64,000 nt of DNA from Flavobacterium sp. GTDB taxonomy: Bacteria > Bacteroidota > Bacteroidia > Flavobacteriales > Flavobacteriaceae. The notes beneath the pieces were generated by a model. It was not told the DNA's origin, did not search any database, and saw nothing but the letters and a program-made list of their open reading frames with translations. Within the stretch, counting starts at the first letter, position 1; every line of letters starts with the position of its first letter. Location: assembly GCA_016714905.1 (NCBI GenBank), contig JADKBW010000008.1:62001-126000 (forward strand). The letters run 5' to 3'. Positions 37,711-47,660 of this stretch are shown in pieces. A program made the translations under genes and the position numbers.

Positions 37711-39313
37711 CATAGTAGTAGTAATCAAGGTTTTTAAAATAATTGATATTTGCTTTCAAAGTAAGAGCAACAAAAAGTGCAGCACCCAATAGCATACCAA
37801 CAACACTATACTCATATGCGAAAAATCTACTTAAGACAAAACCTAATAAGATATTCAAAAGACAAGCATAAATGATGGCCTTTAAAGGTTTTTTGGATTG
37901 TCCCAAAGTAAATAAATATAGTGAGTTCAACATTCCCCACGCTAAGAGAATATAACCCAAACCACCTATTACACAAACTTTTATACTCAATTGCACCAAT
38001 GTTTCATTAAACTGGCCTTCAAATCCCCAGGATGCGTTGATGATGAAATAGATAAAAATAAAAGCAAGTGTACTAGTGACAAAAAGCAAAGCCACCTGCT
38101 GCCAGTACATTTTACGAAGTTGATTATTAAACACTTCAGGCGTCTTATGATCTGTAATTTTCTGTCCGATATCAATAAATCTTGTGAATGATGCGATACT
38201 ATATTCTAGAACTCCGGCGAGCAATAAAAAAACTAAAATAGCCAAATCCATCCCTAATTCAATAATTTTTTTCAAAATAAACTAGAAATGGTAGATTTCC
38301 ATTGATTCCTGAAGACCAAGCCATAATTCTATCTATGAAAATAAATACGTAAATAAATATTCCATAAAAGAAATATTGGTAATTATGGTACAAGAGAACT
38401 GGCACTTTAATTTTGTTCCCGCTGATTGACTTCTTATTTTTTGTAAGATTCCCAAAATAGACCATCAAGAAAATCTTCACAATCACAATCGCAACAGCAA
38501 TTCCAATCCAATGCGTCACAAATATCAACAAGTTGCTAGTTTCCTTCAGAAAAATCGAAACGGCAGTTCCTGCAAAATAGCGAAAGTTATGACCCATCGC
38601 TGCTTGATAGTCTACAATTGCGCTAACATCAACAAAAGCATCCCCACAAAGAATGCATAGGCAAAAACTACAAATAAAATTTCATACGGATAAATGTGGA
38701 AAAAGAAATTTACGAGGAAAATGGTCGTCAAGACAAAGAAAATCGAGAGCATTCCGACTTTGTGCAAGTAGTTGATTGTCTTATTTGTCATCAGATAATC
38801 TTCGTAATTCCAATAGAACGAAGCTTGCTTTCCAATGACTTGAACAAATCCACCAGTTGAAACTAAACCAATTACAACTCCTAAAACAACTGCTGTAGAT
38901 TGAATTTCATTAAAACCAACATATGTCCAAAGTGAGTAGCCAAATACAATAATTGCTGCAATTTGCATCAGTACTGGCAGTAAATGAAAAATTCCTAATG
39001 AGTAGTACTGAATAAAAATCTGAGTTTTCACTCTGAAATAGTCTTTCAGTTGAATGACTTTTGGTTGTGTCTTTTCAACTTCAATTTCTTTTTCATTTTT
39101 GGCGCCGATATAGTAACTGTCTGTTGTTAATTCATAATAAATTAACGCAGCTAAATCCTTTATTGAATTAAAACCAAAATCATCCTTAGTATCTTTCTCT
39201 CTGATACCTAAGGACTCAATTGTTGCTTCAACAACTTCGCTACTAACGGGCTTGCCGATTTTGTCTTTAGTTTTTTCAATTAAAGACTTAATGTTTGTAA
39301 AATGATTCTCCAT
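37700..39313 (-). pseudogene. pelG: PelG-like exopolysaccharide flippase/synthase subunit, two frameshifts
   Basis: Three frames (39313-38612, 38597-38259, 38275-37700) form one protein of about 537 residues. One base appears missing near 38620-38624, after which AIVDYQAAMGHNFRYFAG follows. One extra A appears present in the seven-A run at 38266-38272, after which FEKIIELGMDLAIL follows. A soluble N terminus of about 95 residues precedes roughly 12 membrane helices with GFVQVIGKQASFYWNYEDYL and FFYGIFIYVFIFIDRIMAW, as in PelG of the MVF/MATE-like superfamily. PelG works with PelF in the inner membrane to make and move the polymer. Operon position after pelF supports the call. Confidence 0.72.
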
Positions 39314-39357
39314 TGTAGATTGGGGTCTATCCTGGTTAAGTTAAACAAAGTGTTCTT

Positions 39358-40897
39358 CTAAGATGCTTCCATAGCTTCTTGTTGCATGTGTGAATGTAAA
39401 TAAATTGGTTCTTGCGCTTTTCTATTCATGATAAATTCATAAGCCATCTCGTATTCTTTAATGAATTTGTCGATGGTAAAATTATCAATCACTTTCTTGC
39501 GTGCATTTTCGCCCATTTTTTCTTAAAACATCGTCTTGCAGTAGGTTTACAACACTTTGTCCAAGAGATTCAAAATCTTTAGGCTTACAAATAAAACCGC
39601 ACGTACTATCTAAGGCTTCTGTCACGCCACCAACATCGGTTGCTACAACAGGAACTCCACAGCTCATTGATTCTAAAACTGTATAAGGAAAACCCTCAGA
39701 AATGGAAGTTAATATAGAAATATCACCTTCACAAAATAACTGATGTGGTTTATCGTGATAACCCGCCAAAATAAAGTTGTCTTCTAACTTTAGTTCTTTT
39801 ATGAGGTCATTACATTCCTTTGTATATTGTGGTACAGCAGCATTATCGCCATACACTAAATATCTAACATTTGGTATACTCCTTTTTGCAACAGCACAAG
39901 ATTTAATCATTGTAAGTATATCTTTCAATTCAAAAATTCTTGCAGCAGCAACAACGGTTGGTACATTTTGTAGGTGCGCCGGCTTTGCGCCAGGAACAAA
40001 CAAATCCGAATCAATTCCGTTGTAAATTACGTCAATTTTATTTGGATTTGCACCATATTTCTTCTCCCAAGACATATTAAATTTGTTTACGGACAATATC
40101 ATATCTGATTTGTAGTAAACTAATTTTGTAATACATTCCGAAAATTTGATGAGTAAATTCTTCAAGAAAAAGGAATATTCAGATGAGTTAATTGCAATTA
40201 ATCGCTCTCTAATAAATACCCCATGTTCAGTTGCAATAATAGGCGTACCGTATTTGTATTTTAAAACCAACGCTGGAATTACGGGGAATCCAGAAAGTGT
40301 CAAGTGCGAAATATCAACTTTCGGAACATCAATTGAAAGTGGAATTAAGAATCTGTAAATCCAACGCATCCCCACTGTAAAATCATACAAAGTTGCTTCG
40401 TAATGATTATCCTTTTCAATGACTTTAGAAACTGTACTACAGAAACACTTCCAAACCACCTGGCTCTTCATGGTGTTTTTGTAATCGTGGTTCTGAAAAA
40501 ACTGCCACATATCAAAAATGATGTCATCTGTTTCTTCTACATCAACCGAAGAATCGTATATGCTATTCAGTTATCTTTCAAAAATAGGTATAAATTGTTC
40601 CTCGATTTGAGTGGCGTCTTCTTGCTCTTTTTTGTTTACTGTCTTGTAGTATTTTTTTCCATAACTCAACAATTCCTTCGGCTCTAATGGCGACCATAAT
40701 GGAACTTGAATTACGTTTTTCACATTCTCGCTTAATACGTATTTTGATTTTTCTTCGAAATCTGCGTTGATTGAGTACAGTGAGTAATTGACATTGGTCA
40801 CTTTATTACACAGCATGTGCGCCCAAGTTGAAACTCCTCCACCATTGAATGGATAGGTTCCTTCTAAAATCAACATTACATCGTACTTGTTCTTCAT
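39358..40897 (-). pseudogene. pelF: PelF-like GT4 glycosyltransferase, interrupted by an in-frame stop and a frameshift
   Basis: The reading starts at the ATG at 40897 (MKNKYDVMLILEGTYPFNGGG, the PelF N terminus). The frame has a TAA at 40571-40573 and then continues open in the same frame with LNSIYDSSVDVEETDD. Near the end, adding one A to the six-A run at 39516-39521 restores MGENARKKVIDNFTIDKFIKEYEMAYEFI up to a stop at 39358. The repaired length is about 513 residues. The body has GVSTWAHML, TEHGVFIRER and the GT4 nucleotide-sugar site ISEGFPYTVLESMSCGVPVVATDVGG. PelF is the cytosolic transferase that builds the Pel polymer. Two lesions in one gene may be errors or true inactivation. Confidence 0.75.
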
Positions 40898-40972
40898 ATT
40901 CTTTAGGTTTAAGCGTTTTAGAAACATTGGGACAACATTAATTTGAGGGAAAATTAACATTTGTTTCTAAGG

Positions 40973-40980
40973 CAAATATA
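40973..40980 (-). promoter_or_regulatory. -7 promoter box of the Pel-like operon
   Basis: On the minus strand the bases read TATATTTG, a perfect TAnnTTTG box about 75 bases before the pelF ATG. No convincing -33 TTG is at the usual distance. CATCGA/TCGATG hexamers occur upstream at 41041, 41111 and 41132. Confidence 0.45.
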
Positions 40981-41157
40981 TTTTGAGTTTACCTAATAAA
41001 AAAAAAATACGTCTGAAATCTGTTGTAAACACTCATAAAGTCGATGAAGTGCACCTTTTTAGCAAAGAAAAGAGCACTACAAAATTTAGTTAAAAAAAAT
41101 AGGTTAAATACATCGATAAAATGATGTAGTTCATCGAGTTGCGACTTGTGAAATTCG

Positions 41158-42683
41158 CTAAAATAATTTTTCTCTAATTTTCTTTCCGATTAGTAAAATT
41201 AATTTCAATTTGTAATCTTCAATAAGCCATTCTCTGTAATTTTTACTACAATGACTTAAGCAATTGCATAACGCTTCATTCTATATTGTATATCTTCCGC
41301 AAGTTCTTTGGCCAAAGCTTTGGCTTCGTATAGATTTTCTGAATTATCTACACACATGGAAGCATGTTGTTCTAGTGATTTTTCAATGACAATTTTCGAT
41401 CTCAAATTTTGTGAAATCGCAATTTTATGTTCTTCGTCAACATCAAAAGTAACCACTTCAGTTTTAGCAAACTTGGCGCGCAATTCCGGCGGCATTTGAT
41501 ATTTGAAATGTAATTCAATTTCTACATCATCTCGCAGATTTTCAAGGTAGTATTCTGGTGATTTAAAAATATGCTGCCAGTCGACGGGTTCACTCCAAAG
41601 CCCAAAGCGTGCGGCATTGTTTCCCAAATCGATGACCGTAAAAGTATCTTTATGCTGCAATTTTCTTGAACCGCGACCAATCATTTGAAAATACAATGTA
41701 AGCGATTTTGTCGCCCTATTTAAAATAATACTTTCGACTGTTGGCTCGTCAAATCCAGTCGTAAGAATTCCAACAGAAGTTAATATAGCATCTGGAGTTT
41801 TCTTAAACCATGCTAAAATTTCTCTTCGATCCTCCGGGTTACTCGTATTATCTAAATGTCGTATCGGATAACCAGCTTCTCTAAAAGTTTCATATACGTA
41901 TAGGGAAGTATTGATACCGTTATTAAAAATTAGCGTCTTTTTACCCAATGATTTTTCAGCATAGGCATGAATTAACTTTTCCTGCATCGCTAGATTAGAA
42001 TATAAATCGTCTGATGATTTTACGGTATAATCTCCATTAATTCCGACTTTCAAGGACGTCAATCCAACATCGTAACTATAAGTTATTGCTTTTGCTAAGA
42101 AACCTTTTTCAATTAATGATGAAATCGTATCACCAACGATTAATTCATCATAATTTTCATTCATGGGCAATTTAATATTCGAACTTAGCGGTGTGGCTGT
42201 AACGCCCAATATAAAGGCATTCTTGAACGAACTAAGCAGTTTTCGAAAAGAATTATAGTGCGCTTCATCAATGATAACTAGACCTATATTGTCTAGATGC
42301 AATTTCTTATCATTAATCCGGTTTTTAAGAGTTTCGACCATTGCGACGAAGCACGAAAAGTCATTTTGATCTGGTAATTCCTTTACTTTGCTGTTGATGA
42401 TTTTGTTTTTGACATCAAATCCCTTGAGCATTTTAGAGGTTTGTTTGCATAGCTCGATTCGATGCGTTAAGACCAAGACTTTTTTGTCATGTTTGGACAA
42501 ATATCTTCTGACTATTTCAGAAAAAATAACGGTCTTTCCTCCTCCAGTCGGCAATTGATATAATAAATGATGGTTGCTGGGAGCATTGTCCAATCGTTCA
42601 AAAATGCTTGCAATGTCGCCTTGTTGGTAACTATAAAGTTCCTTTCTGTCTTCAATTTCCGAATCTAGTTCTCTGTGAGGCAT
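41158..42683 (-). CDS. Superfamily 2 DEAD/DEAH helicase, C terminus shifted by one base
   Basis: As read, the frame stops at 41256 after MKRYAIA (475 residues). If one base is added near 41268-41270 the protein continues CNCLSHCSKNYREWLIEDYK to a stop at 41158, giving about 508 residues. The helicase motifs are LPTGGGKTVIFSE (Walker A), VIIDEAHY (DEAH, motif II), GVTATP (III), TSVGILTTGFDEP (V) and QMIGRGSRK (VI). This set is typical of the UvrB/SSL2-like subgroup of SF2. It probably unwinds nucleic acid with ATP. It stands alone, with no restriction or CRISPR partner. The repaired C terminus is inference. Confidence 0.82.
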
Positions 42684-42756
42684 GGCGCATTTGTTGAATT
42701 TTGCAAAAGTACGCCTAAAAAAGACTTATTAAGTAAAATTCACTAAAAAACATGCG

Positions 42757-43272
42757 CTAATATTCAAATCGCTCTAGGATGGCGATAAATTCGTCACTGT
42801 TATTCCAATTTTGCGCAATAGAAACATCTTTAATATCCTCTACCCTAGCGCTAAAATCATAAAGAATTCCTTTTTCAATCATAAAGCTAATCGATTGACT
42901 GAATGATGATAAAACTCCTTTAAAAAAAGGTTCTTGTTTGATTACTTTCTCGGAAGATAATATTTGTGCAATTTCAATAGTATAAAGCATTAGATCGGCT
43001 ATAAGAAAAGGATCGACGCCCAAAGAAATGAAATGTTTGATAAACTTTTGAGCAACGGACCGCCTCATTTTAGGTCTTTTCCCTCTGATTGGAAAAAATT
43101 CATTTGAAATTTTCAATTTTGCATCTTTAATCAAGTTTTCCTCGTTTGGATTAAATACAAAATTAAAATAGGTCTTAACAGGTGGAAACTTCTCGTAAAT
43201 TTCAATAATTTGTTCTTCCAATTGCTCTTTTGAGAGTTGACTCAAAAATTTCTTTAATTCTCTTTTACTCAT
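42757..43272 (-). CDS. DUF6155-like hypothetical protein
   Basis: The 171-residue soluble helical protein starts MSKRELKKFLSQLSKEQLEEQIIELYE-like and contains NPNEENLIKDAKLKI and a basic KRPKMRRSVAQKF. I associate this pattern with DUF6155 but could not search. It is divergent from the DUF3817 gene, and a -7 box (TACTTTTG, minus strand of 43290-43297) lies 18 bases upstream. Function unknown. Confidence 0.65.
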   Translation of the reverse strand: MSKRELKKFLSQLSKEQLEEQIIEIYEKFPPVKTYFNFVFNPNEENLIKDAKLKISNEFFPIRGKRPKMRRSVAQKFIKHFISLGVDPFLIADLMLYTIEIAQILSSEKVIKQEPFFKGVLSSFSQSISFMIEKGILYDFSARVEDIKDVSIAQNWNNSDEFIAILERFEY

Positions 43273-43289
43273 CTAATTTTCGATTTAAA

Positions 43290-43297
43290 CAAAAGTA
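43290..43297 (-). promoter_or_regulatory. -7 box for the DUF6155-like gene
   Basis: The minus strand reads TACTTTTG, matching TAnnTTTG just upstream of the ATG at 43272. Confidence 0.4.
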
Positions 43298-43305
43298 CTT
43301 TAGTT

Positions 43306-43339
43306 TTGGTTTAAAAATGAATCCTATTCGCTAATTTTG
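43306..43339 (+). promoter_or_regulatory. Promoter for the DUF3817-MscS pair
   Basis: TTG at 43306-43308 and TAATTTTG at 43332-43339 are 23 bases apart, within the range known for flavobacterial promoters. The ATG follows at 43363. Confidence 0.5.
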
Positions 43340-43362
43340 CGCCAAAATAAATAAAGATTATA

Positions 43363-43640
43363 ATGATCAAAATATTCAAAATAATTGCATTTCTGGAAGG
43401 AATTTCATTACTATTATTGCTCTTTTTGCCATGCCGATGAAATATATATATGAACAACCCATATTTGTGAAAACAATTGGAATGGCTCACGGTTTATTAT
43501 TCATTGGTTATATCTTATTGGCGATTATGTTGAAAATCGAAGAAAAATGGGAAATCAAGAAATTCGCAATAATTTGTATCGCATCTGTCATTCCATTTGG
43601 CACTTTTTATATTGAAAAAAAGTATTTAAGAAATGCATAA
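43363..43640 (+). pseudogene. DUF3817 family membrane protein, one frameshift
   Basis: From the ATG at 43363 the text reads MIKIFKIIAFLEGISLLLLLF and then stops early. Adding one T to the five-T run at 43423-43427 joins it to AMPMKYIYEQPIFVKTIGMAHGLLFIGYI, giving about 92 residues with three membrane helices. The EG.S.L and AH..LF motifs are those of DUF3817 (YdzA-like) proteins. The stop overlaps the MscS start by eight bases, so the two are probably cotranscribed. Function of the family is unknown. Confidence 0.75.
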
Positions 43641-44889
43641 ACTTTTAGAAAATGTTTTTTGTTGGTGCTATCCCTTATTACGAAAATGGGGCGTTGAAGA
43701 TACGCTTGCTTCTTATACTAGCTTAGCCATCAATATTCTAATTCTATCTTTTTTATCCTATTTGATCTTTTTTGCGTTTCGGTTTTTTTTAGTGACCGTA
43801 ATGGCAATTGTTGCAAAAAAAACACGAACAAAATTTGATGATTTATTAATTTCTAACAAAACCGCCAAGTACATTTCGCATTTAATTCCGCTACTATTTA
43901 TCTACAAATCTGTTCCAATTATTTTGAATGATTTTGTTTATTGGGAATCAGTCTTTGGTAATTTAGTTGGGGTTTACATCATCTTATTGATTTTATGGAT
44001 TGTCAGAACCATATTTAATGCGCTGCGAGACTATTTAAAACTAAAACCCGAATACAGCGATAAGCCCATTGATAGCTATATTCAGGTAATTATGATTATC
44101 CTTTGGATGATTGGATTGACAGTAATTGTGTCAGAGCTCTTTAATATCAAAGCCAATACACTATTTACAACACTTGGAGCGGTCTCGGCAATCATTATTT
44201 TGATTTTTAGAGATATCATTTTAGGATTTGTAGCAAGTGTTCAAGTCTCTCTAAATGACATGGTTCGAATCGGCGATTGGATTACTTTTGACAAATTTGG
44301 TGCTGACGGAGACGTAATTGAAATTAATCTTGCAACTGTAAAAGTTAGAAACTTCGACAATACAACAACAACAATCCCAACATATAGTTTGATATCAGAC
44401 TCTTTTCGGAACTGGCGCGGAATGCTTAATTCAGACGGTCGAAGAATTAAAAGACATCTATTAATCAAGGCCAAAAGCATTCATTTTTTGACAGAAGAAG
44501 AATTGGTGAAAATGAAAAAAATTCAATTGATTAGTAAGTACATAGAACACCGACAAATTGAAATAGACAAGTTTAATTCCTTTCATGAAGTTGATAAGTC
44601 TTTGCCTATCAATGGAAGAAATCTTACCAACTTTGGTTTATTTAGAAAATACATCACTTGTTACCTTGAAAACTACCCAAGCCTAAATAAAGATATGATA
44701 TTGCTTTGCAGACAGTTACAACCAACAGCTCAAGGTATTCCTTTAGAAATTTATACATTTACGAAGGATAAGAAATTCGAAAACTACGAATATATTATGT
44801 CAGATATTTTCGATCATATAATAGCTTCAATAGGTTACTTTGATCTAGAAATATTTGAATTATCTACTGGTAAAGAAAACGGATCTTAA
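43633..44889 (+). CDS. MscS/YbdG-type mechanosensitive ion channel
   Basis: The 418-residue protein has four to five membrane helices in the first 190 residues and an MscS core from about residue 175 (AVSAIIILIFRDIILGFVASVQVSLNDMVRIGDWI). A beta domain follows (GDVIEINLATVKVRNFDNTTTTIPT). The longer C-terminal soluble domain resembles YbdG. It opens under membrane tension and releases solutes in osmotic downshock. It overlaps the DUF3817 gene. Confidence 0.87.
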   Translation: MHKLLENVFCWCYPLLRKWGVEDTLASYTSLAINILILSFLSYLIFFAFRFFLVTVMAIVAKKTRTKFDDLLISNKTAKYISHLIPLLFIYKSVPIILNDFVYWESVFGNLVGVYIILLILWIVRTIFNALRDYLKLKPEYSDKPIDSYIQVIMIILWMIGLTVIVSELFNIKANTLFTTLGAVSAIIILIFRDIILGFVASVQVSLNDMVRIGDWITFDKFGADGDVIEINLATVKVRNFDNTTTTIPTYSLISDSFRNWRGMLNSDGRRIKRHLLIKAKSIHFLTEEELVKMKKIQLISKYIEHRQIEIDKFNSFHEVDKSLPINGRNLTNFGLFRKYITCYLENYPSLNKDMILLCRQLQPTAQGIPLEIYTFTKDKKFENYEYIMSDIFDHIIASIGYFDLEIFELSTGKENGS

Positions 44890-44894
44890 ACAAG

Positions 44895-45281
44895 CTATTT
44901 TAGCCGATCATTTATATATTCAATTGTAGTTTTCCCATGAGCTTTTGGTTTTCCATCCTCACCTAAGCTAACCATTGTTATTGTATCTATCGTGATAATT
45001 GTTTCTCTTGTCATAATATTTCTGGCTTCGCATTTTAAAGTTAATGAGGAATTACCAAACCGAACCACATCGATTCCAATTTCAACAATGTCGCCTTGTC
45101 TCGCTGAACTTCTGAAATTGATTTCTGACATATGTTTCGTAACTATTCTTGAATTTTCAAGTTGAATGATGGCGTATAAAGCCAACTCCTCATCAATCCA
45201 AGCTAATAATTTTCCTCCGAATAATGTTCCATTTGGATTTAGATCCTCAGGTTTTACCCATTTTCTTGTATGAAAGCGCAT
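44895..45281 (-). CDS. Acyl-CoA thioesterase (YciA-like hot-dog)
   Basis: The 128-residue hot-dog protein contains LNPNGTLFGGKLLAWIDEELALYA, the active-site pattern of YciA/BACH-type acyl-CoA hydrolases, with Asn, Gly-Gly and the catalytic Asp. It hydrolyses acyl-CoA to free acid and CoA. It is convergent with the MscS gene with five bases between stops. Chain preference unknown. Confidence 0.83.
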   Translation of the reverse strand: MRFHTRKWVKPEDLNPNGTLFGGKLLAWIDEELALYAIIQLENSRIVTKHMSEINFRSSARQGDIVEIGIDVVRFGNSSLTLKCEARNIMTRETIITIDTITMVSLGEDGKPKAHGKTTIEYINDRLK

Positions 45282-45446
45282 AATTTATTTCAATTTAGTT
45301 GGGTCAAAATTAAGTTATTTCTTCTTGCAGCTTAATAAAAATACTAGATGATTCATATTTAAGGACCAAAATAAAACTTCTACAATCGCCGCTGTATTTA
45401 TAAACAAATCGTTAATAATTAAAAGTAGCATTTATTTGACGATAAC

Positions 45447-45476
45447 TTGAATTTTAAAAGTAAACTCCTATATTTG
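45447..45476 (+). promoter_or_regulatory. Promoter of the OmpA-family gene
   Basis: TTG at 45447-45449, a 19-base spacer and TATATTTG at 45469-45476 fit the Bacteroidota primary sigma consensus well. The start codon is about 55 bases downstream. Confidence 0.6.
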
Positions 45477-45530
45477 CATTTAAAATGTTAAAATCTGACT
45501 ATCGTTTTAGTCGTAACAACCATGTATATT

Positions 45531-46889
45531 ATGAAACATCGTCTACTATTATTACTTGTGGCTTTACTAACAGTCTCTTTTTCTTACGCTCAAGACTTGC
45601 CAAAAGAAGATCTTAAAGAAGCAAAAGATACTGGGGAAAGAAAAGATTACAACAAATGGACAATTGAGTTGACTGCTGGACAAAGCAAAGGAACAAGACC
45701 TTTTTCTGAAGGCTACTACTCTAGTAATCCTGATAGTTTTTTCGGAACAGTAAATGTCAATACTTTTAGTGTAGGGGTTCGATATATGTTTAGTTCTAGA
45801 TTCGGATTAAAAGTCGATGTAAGTTCTGATAAATTTGAAAATAACAAAAATACAACTAGTCTTGATTTCCAATTACAACAATATAGAATTGGATTTCAAG
45901 GAGTCGTAAATGCTTCAAGACTATTTAATATTCAAAGAGAGTTGGGAAGATTGAGTTTATTAGTTCATGCAGGAATTCAAATTGCTCAATCAACTCCAAA
46001 ATTGAAAGCCGACCAGTATGAGTCAGATTACTATTATAATAAGTCTGAATACAATGGTGGTGTTATGTTTGGAATATCTCCTGAAGTTCGAATTTCTAAG
46101 AAATTTTCTGTCATTGGTGATTTTAGTACAATCTCAAATTTTAGACAGCATTTCACATGGGATGGTCGACTTAATGATGAGAAAAATAACTTGTCTGGGC
46201 AAATGATTATGGCCTCTCTTGGTGTAACGTATTCATTTGGTAAAGATGAATTGCACGGGGACTGGGCAATTATTGACGAAAGCAAGTTGAAAGAAATTGA
46301 AGCTCTTGACAAGAGAATTGGAGATTTGGAAAGTATGATGAATGACTCTGATAAGGACGGTGTTCCAGATTATTTGGATGTTGAGAATAACTCAATAGCT
46401 GGTGTGGCAGTTGATACTAAAGGAAGAATGGTTGACATTAATAAGAACGGAGTTCCAGACGAGTTAGAAAGCTACATGGCTAATAACTTTATAGACAAAT
46501 CTAATGTTGCCACTGTAATAGAAGGTGCCAATTCGGATATGATTAAGAAAATGATTAATGACGGATATGTTGCTACCTATTTCGAAACTGGAAAATCACG
46601 TCCAACACAGGAATCGACAGAAGGAATTGGCTTTATGTTAACTTATTTACGCAACAATGCTAGCGCATCACTTGACATTGTTGGTCATGCTGATGAAATT
46701 GGCAGTAACGAGTACAATAATAAGTTAGCTAATGATAGAGCTAAAAATGTTAAACAAGTATTGTTAGACGCAGGAATTGACGGTTCTCGTTTGAACATTG
46801 TCTCTGAAGGCGAAGATAATTCCGTATTGAAAGATTCTTCTGATGCCAGAAGACTCGTACGAAGAGTAACCTTCAAAATCAAAAACTAA
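45531..46889 (+). CDS. OmpA family outer-membrane protein
   Basis: The ATG at 45531 begins a signal peptide (KHRLLLLLVALLTVSFSYAQ); three extra upstream residues are possible. The first 240 residues are beta-strands of an outer-membrane barrel. A single thrombospondin type 3 calcium motif (DSDKDGVPDYLDVENN) follows. The C-terminal OmpA domain (about 340-450) has LDIVGHADEIGSNEYNNKLANDRAKNV, which binds peptidoglycan. It is a structural link between outer membrane and cell wall. It has a strong promoter and its own terminator, so it is probably monocistronic and abundant. Confidence 0.9.
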   Translation: MKHRLLLLLVALLTVSFSYAQDLPKEDLKEAKDTGERKDYNKWTIELTAGQSKGTRPFSEGYYSSNPDSFFGTVNVNTFSVGVRYMFSSRFGLKVDVSSDKFENNKNTTSLDFQLQQYRIGFQGVVNASRLFNIQRELGRLSLLVHAGIQIAQSTPKLKADQYESDYYYNKSEYNGGVMFGISPEVRISKKFSVIGDFSTISNFRQHFTWDGRLNDEKNNLSGQMIMASLGVTYSFGKDELHGDWAIIDESKLKEIEALDKRIGDLESMMNDSDKDGVPDYLDVENNSIAGVAVDTKGRMVDINKNGVPDELESYMANNFIDKSNVATVIEGANSDMIKKMINDGYVATYFETGKSRPTQESTEGIGFMLTYLRNNASASLDIVGHADEIGSNEYNNKLANDRAKNVKQVLLDAGIDGSRLNIVSEGEDNSVLKDSSDARRLVRRVTFKIKN

Positions 46890-46912
46890 TTAACAGTTAA
46901 CTCTTAATAACT

Positions 46913-46949
46913 AAAAAAAACCTTCGTATCACTGCGAAGGTTTTTTTTT
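46913..46949 (+). terminator. Intrinsic terminator of the OmpA gene
   Basis: The stem CCTTCG/CGAAGG with an eight-base loop is flanked by eight A and nine T. It lies about 25 bases after the OmpA stop. Confidence 0.88.
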
Positions 46950-46968
46950 ATCTTTAAAATAAAAAAAC

Positions 46969-47373
46969 ATGGAAACTCGAGATCTTAATATTACCCATTG
47001 GAGAGGAGAAAGTATTGGAGCTGTCAACGAACAGTCGTCTAATGACGAGAAATTTCAAAATCAAACTTTACGCCCTATTTTGAAACTGCAAAATGACTTG
47101 TTTATTGCAGTATTCAATAATCATGTCAATAAACACAAGAATGATTTTTATTCACTTTCAGTAGAGAAGAAATTGCAATTTATCGAAAATGCGATCCAGA
47201 AAGATATTAAGTTTCGAAATTCATTGAAAGGAATGGTCATTGGACTTTTTACGCTAGCTGAATATGAAGTCTACATCCAAAATTCATCAGCTTTAAATAA
47301 GCGCATGATGAACATGCTGATCGAGCGCCTAAAAAGTCAAGTACAACTTTTTGAAACGGTATTAAACAATTAA
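46969..47373 (+). CDS. Hypothetical protein, conserved-looking, helical
   Basis: The 134-residue soluble helical protein (METRDLNITHWRGES...) has no signal peptide or recognised domain. I have seen similar flavobacterial proteins labelled glyoxalase, but no VOC fold is visible here, so that name is not adopted. It starts 20 bases after the OmpA terminator. Function unknown. Confidence 0.65.
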   Translation: METRDLNITHWRGESIGAVNEQSSNDEKFQNQTLRPILKLQNDLFIAVFNNHVNKHKNDFYSLSVEKKLQFIENAIQKDIKFRNSLKGMVIGLFTLAEYEVYIQNSSALNKRMMNMLIERLKSQVQLFETVLNN

Positions 47374-47660
47374 GATTAGTTTTGGCCAATTACGCCTCAA
47401 ATACTGACTTTTTTTACTTTCTTCGGGACAATCTGCGACAAACTTTTAAACAAATCTAATTAGGTATTGCGCTATTATTTTAATGTTTTCACAAATTATT
47501 ACAATCAATTCAAACATTCTCGTAAATGTTTGACAAAACATTACATTTGACGAGATTTATTGAATATTTTTACTATAATTGTTTTTGATAATTATTACAA
47601 AACAAGCAATCCAAATTGCTATTCAAAAATTTTAATTAAATATTATAGTAAGTCCAATAT

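Noticed and set aside
41158..42683. Helicase as part of a defence system
   Set aside because: No nuclease, methylase, Cas or other defence gene is adjacent; neighbours are hypothetical or housekeeping.
46969..47373. Glyoxalase annotation for the 134-residue protein
   Set aside because: No VOC metal ligands or beta-alpha-beta-beta-beta pattern can be seen, so it is left as hypothetical.
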